A stretch of DNA of 64,000 bases from Isosphaeraceae bacterium. GTDB lineage: Bacteria > Planctomycetota > Planctomycetia > Isosphaerales > Isosphaeraceae. The notes below the pieces were generated by a model. That model was not told the DNA's origin, did not search any database, and worked only from the letters and a program-made list of their open reading frames with translations. Each line of letters starts with the position of its first letter. Within the stretch, counting starts at the first letter, position 1. The position numbers and the translations under genes are program-made. Of the stretch, positions 1 through 8,327 are shown piece after piece. The DNA lies in contig BPJS01000001.1 of assembly GCA_026004735.1 (NCBI GenBank), positions 4,358,859 to 4,422,858 of the forward strand, read 5' to 3'.

Positions 1-1
1 G

Positions 2-619
2 CTCCCCGCAAACACCACGGCAGCCGGCGTCGTCCTGACCACCTTCCTCTGCCCCTCGGTCTCGGAGATTACCGGTTCGACCTTTGACATCATCGACCCG
101 GCCGGGACGGTCCTCGCCCGTTTCTCCCACGCCCATTACGTCCTCAATGCGGGTCGGCTTGGTGTCTGGGGCTACACCATCGATAATCAGCAGGACCTGG
201 CCGATGGTCCGTTCTTTCGCAATTCTGCGACCCGCGTCGCCGTGATCCGCGACGGCTTGTCCAACACCGTCTTCATGGGTGAACACACACCGCTGCTGAG
301 CGACAAAACCTGGGTCGGGGTCGTCCCTGGCGCGGCCGTCTGCCCCAAGCCACGCTTTGCGTTCGGGGGCTGCGACTTCGCCGGTAACCTCGTCCTGAGC
401 CACAGTGGGCCTGACCCCGCCGAGACCCCAACCGTCATCCACCCACCCAACTCACGCATGGCTCACGTCGATCAGCAAATGTCCGAGCATCCGGGAGGCG
501 CCAATGTCCTCTTCGGTGATGGATCCGTCCGATTCATCAAGGAAACGATCGACCAGTTCACATGGGCCGGTCTCTGCACCATCGCCGGCGGGGAGCCGAT
601 CACCGGTGACGCGCTCTGA
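2..619 (+). CDS. DUF1559 family protein, 5' truncated by window edge
   Basis: The reading frame is open from base 2, so the N-terminus, including the expected type IV prepilin-like helix, lies outside the window. About 205 residues remain. The C-terminus carries the planctomycete H-x9-DG signature (HPGGANVLFGDG), followed by VRFIKETID, which closes the domain. Such proteins are abundant in Planctomycetota, are thought to be exported or pseudopilin-like, and have no proven biochemical role. The TGA stop at 617-619 is overlapped by the GTG start of the following lipoprotein gene, so the two are probably translated together. The family call is firm; the function is unknown. Confidence 0.9.
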   Translation, partial: LPANTTAAGVVLTTFLCPSVSEITGSTFDIIDPAGTVLARFSHAHYVLNAGRLGVWGYTIDNQQDLADGPFFRNSATRVAVIRDGLSNTVFMGEHTPLLSDKTWVGVVPGAAVCPKPRFAFGGCDFAGNLVLSHSGPDPAETPTVIHPPNSRMAHVDQQMSEHPGGANVLFGDGSVRFIKETIDQFTWAGLCTIAGGEPITGDAL

Positions 620-1010
620 TTGCCTCCGCAAGCCTCTCCTTGGGTTGGTCGCCGGTCTCTTCATCTTCTCGGTTCCTGGCTGCGGCCAGCCTCAGGTCGA
701 GCCTCAGCATCGCCGGCTCATCCTTGGTTTGGCTACCGCCACCTCCGCCCAGAAATCAGACTGGCTTGAACAGACCGCCTCGGAGATCGACGCCGCACGC
801 AAGTCGGGACAATTGTCCGAAACGACCGACCGGGTCTTCACCCAGATCGTTCAACTGGCTCGAGCGGGCGACTGGCAGCGGGCGCGAGAGCTGGCTTACG
901 CCTTGCGCGACGCCCAGCGTCCGACCCCCGAGGATATTCAACGGGTCCAGCAGCGGCAGATGCCCGAACCGAAGCTCCCACCCCGGCGCCCCTTCCCCCA
1001 ACGGCCATGA
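606..1010 (+). CDS. small putative lipoprotein coupled to DUF1559 gene
   Basis: A 134-residue product starts at GTG 606, with GGGGAG about 10 bases upstream and the start overlapping the DUF1559 stop. The first 26 residues form a lipoprotein signal: a short Arg/Lys region, the hydrophobic stretch LLGLVAGLFIF, and the lipobox SVPGC with the acceptor Cys at residue 26. The mature part is short, helical and charged, ending in a proline-rich tail (PKLPPRRPFPQ). Small lipoproteins often follow DUF1559 genes in planctomycetes. A longer frame starting at 405 exists but would read through the DUF1559 gene, so it was rejected. The export call is good; the function is unknown. Confidence 0.7.
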   Translation: MTRSDCLRKPLLGLVAGLFIFSVPGCGQPQVEPQHRRLILGLATATSAQKSDWLEQTASEIDAARKSGQLSETTDRVFTQIVQLARAGDWQRARELAYALRDAQRPTPEDIQRVQQRQMPEPKLPPRRPFPQRP

Positions 1011-1021
1011 ACCTTCGCGGT

Positions 1022-2170
1022 TCAGTCGCCACGCCCCCGCGAGGGCCGCGCCGCCCAGCGTAGCAACTGAAGCAGCGCATAGCCTGCCAGCAATGGCAGC
1101 GTCGACCAGGCCACGATTGCCGAACCCGGTATTTCCAGCGCTCTCATGATTTGGGCCAGCACAAATAACGTCAGAACCATCAAGATCACGCCGCAGCCCA
1201 GCGAGGTCATGACCGCCTTGAAACTGCCCAGCTCGCTGATCTCATCCTGGTGCAGTTCAAAGGTTCGTCCGCGTGCCCGGCTACGCTCGACGGCCTCGCC
1301 GATCTCCATCGCGAGAATCGCCTCACGCAATCCGGGCCGACCCTCTTGGCCCTGACACTGGGCTTTCAGACTCGCCAGCAAGGCCGCTCGTCGATCGACT
1401 TCGCCGATTTCAATCACCTCGGTCTGCTGACCCCGCTGGATTCGGACCGTGGCTGGGCTGGTCAGCCAGGCATCGCCGACCCAGACGACGGATCCCCGCT
1501 CGCCGACCACCTCCAGCCGCGCTTCGGTCGTGGCGGCCAGCCCCCGCGTAATCCGCAACTCCGCATCGCCGCCGTTGCTACCCCGAAGTTGAACAATACG
1601 GCGCTCGATCGGCTCATCAGTCCCCGTCGCCGTTACGGCTTCAACCGAACCGAGCAGCGGAACCAGTGCCGATCCGACCCCACCGGCATAAGCTGCCGCG
1701 CTGACCTCGGGTCTTCGTCGGCCCAGTTCCGCCTGAAATTGGATGGAAACGGTTTCGCCCACCTCGCCCCGTTCGACACGTTCTCGCACCAACACCCATC
1801 CCGGGTCGGTCAACCAGGGCAATTCCGGCACCAATGCCGGCGCCTGATCACGCGGCAAGACCGCCACCTGATACAACGCATCGGGATCCAGACCAGCTGG
1901 ATGAAGAACGATCAAGGCGACCCCCAGCTCGGCCCCGCGCCGGATCGGCTCGTTTCGGCTCTCCAGTGCTCCTCCGACAACGACGGCCTCGGGCGTCCCG
2001 TCGAGCAACGGAGCCTCCAGCCCGCTGGCATTTCCGTCCCGATCGTCGAGCAACTCCTCGTGCTCACAGGCCCGGAGCCAGTCCCGCCATCCAGCCTCCT
2101 CTTCCCCTTGCCCCAGCACCCGCCACCGCATCACGCCGGCCCCCGTCTCAGGAGACCTCAGCATAACCAC
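1022..2170 (-). CDS. Gfo/Idh/MocA-like protein with degenerate cofactor site and C-terminal membrane anchor
   Basis: The product has 382 residues. The centre resembles the Gfo/Idh/MocA oxidoreductase fold: a 'PEAVVVGGALESRNEPIRRG' strand-helix unit, and near residues 285-305 the helix 'EIGEAVERSRARGRTFEL', which matches the family's usual EA...S...GR ending. The N-terminal Gly-x-Gly-x-x-Gly dinucleotide loop is not recognisable (LGQGEEEAG) and the EKP catalytic motif is replaced by HPAG, so the protein is unlikely to be an active NAD(P) oxidoreductase. After EISELGSFKAVMTSLGCG come two hydrophobic segments (about 326-343 and 352-372), so it is probably membrane-anchored. The start could be ATG 2170 or 2164. 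Family placement is inference from motifs. Confidence 0.6.
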   Translation of the reverse strand: MVMLRSPETGAGVMRWRVLGQGEEEAGWRDWLRACEHEELLDDRDGNASGLEAPLLDGTPEAVVVGGALESRNEPIRRGAELGVALIVLHPAGLDPDALYQVAVLPRDQAPALVPELPWLTDPGWVLVRERVERGEVGETVSIQFQAELGRRRPEVSAAAYAGGVGSALVPLLGSVEAVTATGTDEPIERRIVQLRGSNGGDAELRITRGLAATTEARLEVVGERGSVVWVGDAWLTSPATVRIQRGQQTEVIEIGEVDRRAALLASLKAQCQGQEGRPGLREAILAMEIGEAVERSRARGRTFELHQDEISELGSFKAVMTSLGCGVILMVLTLFVLAQIMRALEIPGSAIVAWSTLPLLAGYALLQLLRWAARPSRGRGD

Positions 2171-2242
2171 CGATCGGCCTCGATTGACCGTCCCTATGCC
2201 CCCGGCTGATAATTCCGTTCCTCAGGGCGACCGCTCTCTGTC

Positions 2243-3196
2243 GTGTCGCCCCTCGACCAGGGCAGAATCCCTCACGTGCTCGAGATCGCTGAATTCACCC
2301 CGATCGACGAAAGCTGGCGCAAGGCATATCTGGCGGTCGGCAATTTCGACGGCGTCCATCGCGGACATCAAGCGCTGGTCGCTCGGCTACGCGAACGGGC
2401 TGTCCAGGCAGGCCGCCCGGCGCTGGTGCTGACGTTCGACCCTCGACCCGTCGAAATCCTCCGCCCCGCCCAGGCTCCGCCCCCGCTGAGCTGGATCGAA
2501 CGGCGGATCGAACTGCTCCTCCGGGCCGGGGCCGATGAGGTCGGCGTCTTCCGGACCGGTCCCTGGCTGCTCAACCTCACTGCCCGCGAATTCTTTGATC
2601 GCGTCATCCGCAGCCAATTCGACGCCCAGGGTATGGTCGAAGGCCCCACCTTTGGCTTCGGCCGCGACCGCGGGGGCGATGCCACGCTTCTGGCCCGCTG
2701 GTGCCAGGAGGCAGGCATGAGTTTCGAGGTCGTCCCTCCCGTCGAGGTCGACGGCCTGCTCGTCTCGTCCACCCAAATCCGCGAGGCTCTCGCCCAGGGC
2801 CGCGTCGAACAGGCCGCCCGACTCCTCGGACAACCCCACCGCATCCGCGGCACAGTCGTTCCCGGTGCCCGCCGCGGGGCAACCCTCGGCTTCCCAACCG
2901 CCAACCTCACCGGCATTGCTCAGGTCCTGCCCCGCCACGGCGTCTACGCCGGCCACGCCTACCTGCCCGACGGCCAGACACGCCCCGCCGCCATCCATAT
3001 CGGTCCCAACGCCACCTTCGACGCCACCGAACCAACCGTCGAGGCCCACTTGCTGGACTTCTCCGGAAACCTCTACGGACTGCCTCTCCAACTCGACTTC
3101 CTCCGAGCCCTCCGCCCAACCCGGCGCTTCGACTCCGTCCCCGAACTGCTCGCCCAGATCTCGGCTGACGTCGCCCAGGTCCGCCAGCTCCTCTAA
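2243..3196 (+). CDS. ribF: bifunctional riboflavin kinase / FAD synthetase
   Basis: RibF phosphorylates riboflavin to FMN and adenylates FMN to FAD in the cytoplasm. The 317-residue product has both modules at the usual length. The N-terminal nucleotidyltransferase contains GNFDGVHRGHQ at about residues 33-43, with two of the HxGH-type catalytic histidines, and SSTQIREAL near 172. The C-terminal riboflavin kinase has GATLGFPTANL and the tail expected for the flavokinase barrel. The start is GTG 2243, or GTG 2276 (MLEIAEF), which also has an AGGG-type site upstream; homology begins after both. The TAA stop at 3194-3196 overlaps the stop of the convergent DUF155-like gene. Confidence 0.95.
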   Translation: MSPLDQGRIPHVLEIAEFTPIDESWRKAYLAVGNFDGVHRGHQALVARLRERAVQAGRPALVLTFDPRPVEILRPAQAPPPLSWIERRIELLLRAGADEVGVFRTGPWLLNLTAREFFDRVIRSQFDAQGMVEGPTFGFGRDRGGDATLLARWCQEAGMSFEVVPPVEVDGLLVSSTQIREALAQGRVEQAARLLGQPHRIRGTVVPGARRGATLGFPTANLTGIAQVLPRHGVYAGHAYLPDGQTRPAAIHIGPNATFDATEPTVEAHLLDFSGNLYGLPLQLDFLRALRPTRRFDSVPELLAQISADVAQVRQLL

Positions 3197-4284
3197 TGTC
3201 GCACGAGCGCCAGCACAATCTCCATCGCGATCAGCACAATCACCACCACCTCCAGAAATTCGAGCCGACGCACACTCGCCTGCTGGGTCAGCAGGTCGAA
3301 GACGTCGCCCACGGTCTCCAGCTTGCGCCGAACCGACTGCTCCCAGCCGCCCAGGTGAAACCGCGTCGAGGCCAGCGCATAAACCCGCGAGAGATACTGA
3401 TCGCCGATCAGCTTCAGTGCATTATCCACCCGCTCGATGACGCTGGTCGCTTCGAGTTCGAGTTCGCGGACCTCGCGCAGCGCTGCGGCCGCCCCGGAAT
3501 CCCGGAGCCAATCGAGCGCTCCCCGCCGCCGATCGGGACGCATCCGCCGGTACGCGGCCTCGAGCCGGTCGTCCAGCCGGTCGTCAATCAGGCGAAACTC
3601 GAGCAACTGGACATTGGCAAACTCGATGACCTGCAAGATGTCCGCGCCATCCCGATCAGCCACCAACGCCGCCGGCCAGTCCACCACGATCAAGTCGCCA
3701 GGCCCATAGCTCAGATGCAGCCGCGTGGCCTCTTCCACCTCCGCCACGCATAGCCGCTCGGCTTCCAGCCGCACCAACCGCGCCACCTGATCCACCGACC
3801 GGCTCAGCCAGCCCGGCTCCACCTCCCCAATCTCGAAGACGACATACTCCTCGCTCAACTCACTCCAATCGAAGCCCGTCACCACCGGCCGCATCCGCTC
3901 CACCCACGGCGCCAACGCCAACCGGGCCGCCGCCACCAGCGGAGCCGATTCCGCCAGCCGGTCCCCCAGTTCCACCAGCTCCTCCAGCGTGCCTCGAATC
4001 CGGTGCTGGAGATGCAGCGAGACTGCCCCAAAGTCGAACAACGCCAACTCCGCCCGCGCAGGCCCAACCTGGGGCAGGTCTCCGGGAAGGGTCAGGCCGC
4101 CCGCATCGACCGACACGCGCAGCGGAGCAGGCCGATACCGCATTGACTCCGGCGTCCGTCGCCGGCGAATCAGACCGGGAGCCTCGCCCGGCAACAATCC
4201 CCGGCCTCGCTCCAGATCAATCTCGTAACCGACATCAAAGGCAAACAGCAGATGAACCACCACATCCTGCTGGGCGTGACTCAT
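3193..4284 (-). CDS. DUF155 / RMD1-YagE-like protein with C-terminal membrane segment
   Basis: The ATG at 4284 overlaps the TGA of the upstream kinase gene (ATGA), which fixes a 363-residue product. The long C-terminal part resembles the DUF155 (RMD1/YagE) layout: an acidic-aromatic central region (YVVFEIGEVEPGW), a helical region (QLLEFRLIDDRLDDRL), a second helical region (VRRKLETVGDVFDLLTQQ), then LEFLEVVVIVLIAMEIVLAL, the family's typical single C-terminal membrane helix. Eukaryotic members are mitochondrial; the bacterial function is unknown. Tight coupling to a membrane kinase suggests a shared job or that this is a substrate, which is inference. Confidence 0.6.
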   Translation of the reverse strand: MSHAQQDVVVHLLFAFDVGYEIDLERGRGLLPGEAPGLIRRRRTPESMRYRPAPLRVSVDAGGLTLPGDLPQVGPARAELALFDFGAVSLHLQHRIRGTLEELVELGDRLAESAPLVAAARLALAPWVERMRPVVTGFDWSELSEEYVVFEIGEVEPGWLSRSVDQVARLVRLEAERLCVAEVEEATRLHLSYGPGDLIVVDWPAALVADRDGADILQVIEFANVQLLEFRLIDDRLDDRLEAAYRRMRPDRRRGALDWLRDSGAAAALREVRELELEATSVIERVDNALKLIGDQYLSRVYALASTRFHLGGWEQSVRRKLETVGDVFDLLTQQASVRRLEFLEVVVIVLIAMEIVLALVRH

Positions 4285-6095
4285 TGGGGCAATCGCTCCC
4301 CTCCCCTCGCGGCCAATGTCGCCGCAACCTTCCGCTCCCCGGTCGCCTCCGCAGCCAACACCTTCTCCCACCAGGCGCGCGCGGCCTCCTGTCCCCAGTC
4401 CCCCGCGCACTGGCAGGCCCCCAGCGCTAGCTCCAGCGCCTCGGCCGACTCGTAACGATCCCCAGGATTCTTCGCCAGGCAACGCAACACCACCGCTTCC
4501 AAATCCGCCGGGATCCCCGCGACCAGCCCCGACGGCGGCTCCACCGCATCCCGCGCATGCGCGATCACCACCTGCATCACTGTCCGCCCCCCAAACGGCG
4601 GCCGCCCCGTCAACAAGTAATACCCGACCGCGCCCAACGCATAGACATCGGCTCGCTGATCCGGCTCATGTTCCCCCGACGCCTGCTCCGGCGCCATGAA
4701 CAGCGGCGACCCCGCCACCGTCCCTTCTTGGCTCAAATCCACCTCACCCCCCAAGAGCGGCTTGACCAGCCCAAAATCCAGCAGCTTCACAAAATCATGC
4801 AGGCCGCCTCGCACTGATGCAAAGATATTGGCCGGCTTGATGTCCCGATGCACCAGACCAGCCGCGTGCGCTTCAGCCAACGCCGAGCAGGCCTGTCGGA
4901 GCAGATAAATCACGCGAGCCGGTGGCAGCGGGCCAAACCGCTCCACCAACTCAGCCAGATTGAATCCGCTCAGATATTCCATCGCATAATAGAATGTTCC
5001 ATCGTCTGTTCGCCCATAGTCGTAGATCTCAATCGTGTTGGGATGCGTTAGCCGCGCAGTCACCTGAACCTCGCGCTCAAATCGGGCCATGGCCCGCGGA
5101 TCGGCTGCCCGCGCTGGCGAGATCAGCTTGATCGCCGTCGGACGCTTAAGCAACTGATGCTCGGCCAGATACACCTCACCCATCCCACCCGATCCCAGCC
5201 GATCCCCCAGCCGGTACGGCCCTAACTGCCGCGCCTGCTGCGCCTCGACCCGCAACCGGTGAATCACATGGGCCCCATAAATCGCCACGACCGCGCTCAT
5301 CGACAAAAACAACAGATTGTCCGTGACGAGCTCAAAGGTCAGAAGATGCGAGGTGTGCAGACGCGTTTTAGGGTTCACCAGCCGCAGCAAAATCGTCGAC
5401 ACTAGCGGCGGTATCGTCAGCCCCACGACCACAAACGCCGCCCGCCGCCAAGTGTTGGGAATAAATAGCCCATACGTGACGATCAGCATCACCAGAAAAA
5501 GCATCGTGTCTTTGCCGGTCGCCAGCATCTGGAGCATGTCGTCCCGCGCGGCGTGCCGCATCACGAGCCGAAAATGGGCGAAGGCAAAAAACACCGCCTG
5601 GCTGCCGAACAAGGCCAGCTCGATCGCCCGCAACGATGTCGCCGATCGATCTCGCTGGGGCGTCAGAATCAGCAGAGTGATCACGATCCAAGCCGTCGTC
5701 GCGACTTGGGCCGCTCCCACCCACGGCTCAGGATCCCGAATCAGTAACGCCCGCCCCAGATACGCCAAATGCCCGATCAAATAAATGCTCGCCACCGCAC
5801 GTAGCCGTGACCGCAACAGAGCCTGCGTCTCGGCCGACTGGACCGTCGCACCCCCGAGCACGAACGCCATGCCCTGGCTGAGCGGGTCGCTCGAGGCCCC
5901 CCGCTTCGCTGCCACGCCCGGTGAGGACCCTCGTCCCGGGGAGTACTCGATCGTCGATTGGTCGTCGATCACACGCCCACCCCCTGCCTCACCTTCAGGC
6001 CCACGCCGGACGTCATTCCCGGGCCTTCTCCAGAATACCGGACGGCCTCCTCCGAAACTCGGGGGCCCAACCCGGTTCGAGACCCCGGCCCTCAC
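4281..6095 (-). CDS. membrane-bound Ser/Thr protein kinase (Hanks type)
   Basis: The 604-residue protein has an unusual order: an N-terminal membrane domain with about six hydrophobic helices (roughly residues 98-278), then a C-terminal kinase domain (about 294-560). The kinase core is intact: glycine loop GSGGMGEVYLAEH, catalytic Lys in TAIKLI, HRDIKPANI, DFGLVKP, APEQ and the DVYALGAVGYYLLTGRPPF region. The first 41 residues are low-complexity, so GTG 5972 (VIDDQSTIEY) may be the real start; ATG-type start 6095 is the longest. The TGA overlaps the ATG of the DUF155-like gene. It is transcribed divergently from the P-loop NTPase gene at 6259. It probably phosphorylates cytoplasmic targets in response to a membrane signal. 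Confidence 0.88.
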   Translation of the reverse strand: MRAGVSNRVGPPSFGGGRPVFWRRPGNDVRRGPEGEAGGGRVIDDQSTIEYSPGRGSSPGVAAKRGASSDPLSQGMAFVLGGATVQSAETQALLRSRLRAVASIYLIGHLAYLGRALLIRDPEPWVGAAQVATTAWIVITLLILTPQRDRSATSLRAIELALFGSQAVFFAFAHFRLVMRHAARDDMLQMLATGKDTMLFLVMLIVTYGLFIPNTWRRAAFVVVGLTIPPLVSTILLRLVNPKTRLHTSHLLTFELVTDNLLFLSMSAVVAIYGAHVIHRLRVEAQQARQLGPYRLGDRLGSGGMGEVYLAEHQLLKRPTAIKLISPARAADPRAMARFEREVQVTARLTHPNTIEIYDYGRTDDGTFYYAMEYLSGFNLAELVERFGPLPPARVIYLLRQACSALAEAHAAGLVHRDIKPANIFASVRGGLHDFVKLLDFGLVKPLLGGEVDLSQEGTVAGSPLFMAPEQASGEHEPDQRADVYALGAVGYYLLTGRPPFGGRTVMQVVIAHARDAVEPPSGLVAGIPADLEAVVLRCLAKNPGDRYESAEALELALGACQCAGDWGQEAARAWWEKVLAAEATGERKVAATLAARGGERLPQ

Positions 6096-6258
6096 TCGAC
6101 CACGGCCCCCGCACCGTAGTCGACGCCTCCCTCGGGCTTCTCGAGTCGTCGCCCGCCGTGTGTTGATCCCACCCGGTCAGATGGTCCCGGCTCATTGCCG
6201 GATCACCCCGCGATCGGGTAAGACGATCGTCGGCTCTCTGAGGTTTGAGCTAGATCCC

Positions 6259-7731
6259 ATGAAAATCGACCAGTTCCTCGAACACCACGGAATCACACTC
6301 GACCCCTTCAGCGAGGAAGACGCTCAAACCGACACCGTTTTCAAGCGCGGCTGCCTGCGAACCATTCACCACCCCGCCTGGACCAAATTCTTCGGTAGTC
6401 CCAGCGATCCGTCCACGGCCATCGTCTTCGGCGAAAAGGGGAGCGGCAAAACGGCTCTCCGACTCCAAGTCATCGCCGAAATCGAGCGCTTCAACCAACA
6501 CCACCCCGACTCCCGCGTCTTCGTCATTTCCTACGACGACTTCAACCCACTGCTCGACCACCTCAAAGTCGCCACCAACTCCCGCTCCTCCGAACAAACC
6601 CTGGCCCGCGTCCGCCTCGCCGACCACATGGACGCCATTCTCTCTCTCGGCGTAACCCGGCTCATCGACCTGCTCCGAATCGAAAAGCCCAACCTCAGCC
6701 AGCTTCCCCCCGAGCTCAAGCGCGACGCTCTGCTTCTGGCCGCGCTCTACGATCAGTCAACCGGCGAACCGCTCCAACGCCGCTGGAACTGGCTTCGGCG
6801 CCAAACCCGATTCCGTCCGGCCTGGCAGCGTCCCGATCGTTGGATCGCAGCCGGCGGAATCATAGCTCTGTTCACTCTGCTAGCGCTCGTTCCTGCCGTC
6901 CGCGACGGTCAATGGCTCCGCTGGCTACTGCTCGCCACGGCTGCTGCCTGCGTTCCTCTGACCTTCCGCTGGGCTCGTTCTCACTGGCAGGCTCGCTCAC
7001 TCCGGACCGCCCTCCGCGTACTCAATCGCGACCCCGCCGCCCTCCGTCACGCCCTGGTCTGGTTCAACCCCAACGAACTGGCCGGTCAACCGCTGCCCGA
7101 CGAACGCCGTGGCGGCGTCGAGGAACGCTATGAGCTGCTCCGCAAGTTCCAATCTCTGCTGGCTGCGCTCGGTTATACCGGCGTCATCGTCGTGATTGAT
7201 CGCGTCGACGAACCTCAGCTCATCGAGGGCGACCCTCGCCGCATGCGCGCCCTGGTCTGGCCCCTGCTCGACCACAAGTTCCTCCGCCATCCCGGCCTCG
7301 GCGTCAAGCTGCTCCTGCCGATCGAGATGGCCTACTACCTCGAGAAAGAAGACAAAGCCTTCTACGACCGCGCCCGTCCCGACAAACTCAACCTCATTAA
7401 GCCGCTCCGCTGGAGCGGCGCATCGCTCTACGACCTCGCCGGCGACCGCCTCCGCGTCTGCGCCGGGCGGCCACCCGACGACGCCAACCCTCCCCGACTT
7501 CGCCAATTCCTCGACGCATCCATCTCCGACGATGCGATCACCGACGCACTCCACCAACTCCGCACGCCCCGCCAGCTCTTCAAATTTCTCAACCGCCTGC
7601 TCCAGGAACACTGCCACCGCCACACCGAGGATAAGCCCCGCTGGACCATCGACGCCGACACCTTCCGCTCCGTCTTTCAGTCCCACCTGCGCGACCTCGA
7701 GGCCTTCGACCGCGGCTTCGGCCACGGCTGA
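6259..7731 (+). CDS. membrane-associated P-loop NTPase (KAP/AAA-like), planctomycete conserved type
   Basis: ATG 6259 gives 490 residues; the same frame is open for 158 codons upstream, but that part is antisense to the kinase gene and does not look like protein. A Walker A motif, GEKGSGKT, sits at residues 58-65. A hydrophobic strand ending in acid residues, GVIVVIDRVDEP, near residue 310 fits Walker B. Two adjacent hydrophobic segments at about 194-238 lie between these motifs, an insertion reminiscent of KAP-family NTPases. The C-terminal part is helical (LRTPRQLFKFLNRLL). It is probably an inner-membrane signalling or assembly ATPase. Subfamily and substrate are unknown. Confidence 0.65.
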   Translation: MKIDQFLEHHGITLDPFSEEDAQTDTVFKRGCLRTIHHPAWTKFFGSPSDPSTAIVFGEKGSGKTALRLQVIAEIERFNQHHPDSRVFVISYDDFNPLLDHLKVATNSRSSEQTLARVRLADHMDAILSLGVTRLIDLLRIEKPNLSQLPPELKRDALLLAALYDQSTGEPLQRRWNWLRRQTRFRPAWQRPDRWIAAGGIIALFTLLALVPAVRDGQWLRWLLLATAAACVPLTFRWARSHWQARSLRTALRVLNRDPAALRHALVWFNPNELAGQPLPDERRGGVEERYELLRKFQSLLAALGYTGVIVVIDRVDEPQLIEGDPRRMRALVWPLLDHKFLRHPGLGVKLLLPIEMAYYLEKEDKAFYDRARPDKLNLIKPLRWSGASLYDLAGDRLRVCAGRPPDDANPPRLRQFLDASISDDAITDALHQLRTPRQLFKFLNRLLQEHCHRHTEDKPRWTIDADTFRSVFQSHLRDLEAFDRGFGHG

Positions 7732-8327
7732 GTCATCCCGCGGATCTCTTCTCCTCGCCTGCCCTCCGAGCCAGTCGCCCTGTGACGTTCTCCCGCCTCT
7801 GCGCCTTTGCAGAACCGCGACGCCTGAACTTCGACTGGCCACCCCAGCCCTCTTCTCGGCGATGGTTTCCTCTTGGATGTGCCCGACGCCGAGCGGTTGA
7901 ACCGTCTCTCACTCAGTGAGCTTCCCCCCTCCGGCAAACCGAAAACTCTCTCCTCGCCGGCGCCTGCCCCACCGCAGTTCGCCAACGTCGCCCCGGGTCT
8001 TTTTCTCCCGAGGCTCAACGCCTCCATCCGAACCGCGTCCCTCATCAGGGCCTTCCCCCAAAACGACCGCGGACCCAGCTAGCATGCCCAAACCCGACAT
8101 GCTAAACTTCTATACACTTGGTCACGACATATGCGCCACCCCGGCCAGGGCCGCACCATCACCGCCACTGTATTGCGCTCGCTGACGTCCGTTCAGCCCT
8201 GCGCTCGGATCGAAGGGGCTGACAACCTGACGGGCTGCCGCCCGCTGCCTCCGGCCTTGCTGACTCTCGGTGGGTTGAAGCATTGGCCCATGCCGGTCTG
8301 CGGCCGTCCGGGACGGAATCCCCGCCC
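7732..8327. other. 596-base intergenic region with a perfect inverted repeat
   Basis: No convincing gene was found; short frames here are Arg/Pro/Ser-rich and lack a start site. At 8080-8104 there is a perfect 7-base inverted repeat, TAGCATG and CATGCTA separated by 11 bases. It is followed by the only AT-rich stretch of the region (about 8102-8118, containing TATACAC). This could be an operator and promoter for the helicase gene downstream. No T-tract follows, so it does not look like a terminator. Confidence 0.4.

Noticed and set aside
5785-6258. 5' extension of the P-loop NTPase frame
   Set aside because: The extension is antisense to the kinase gene and Arg/Pro-rich; ATG 6259 begins the protein-like sequence.
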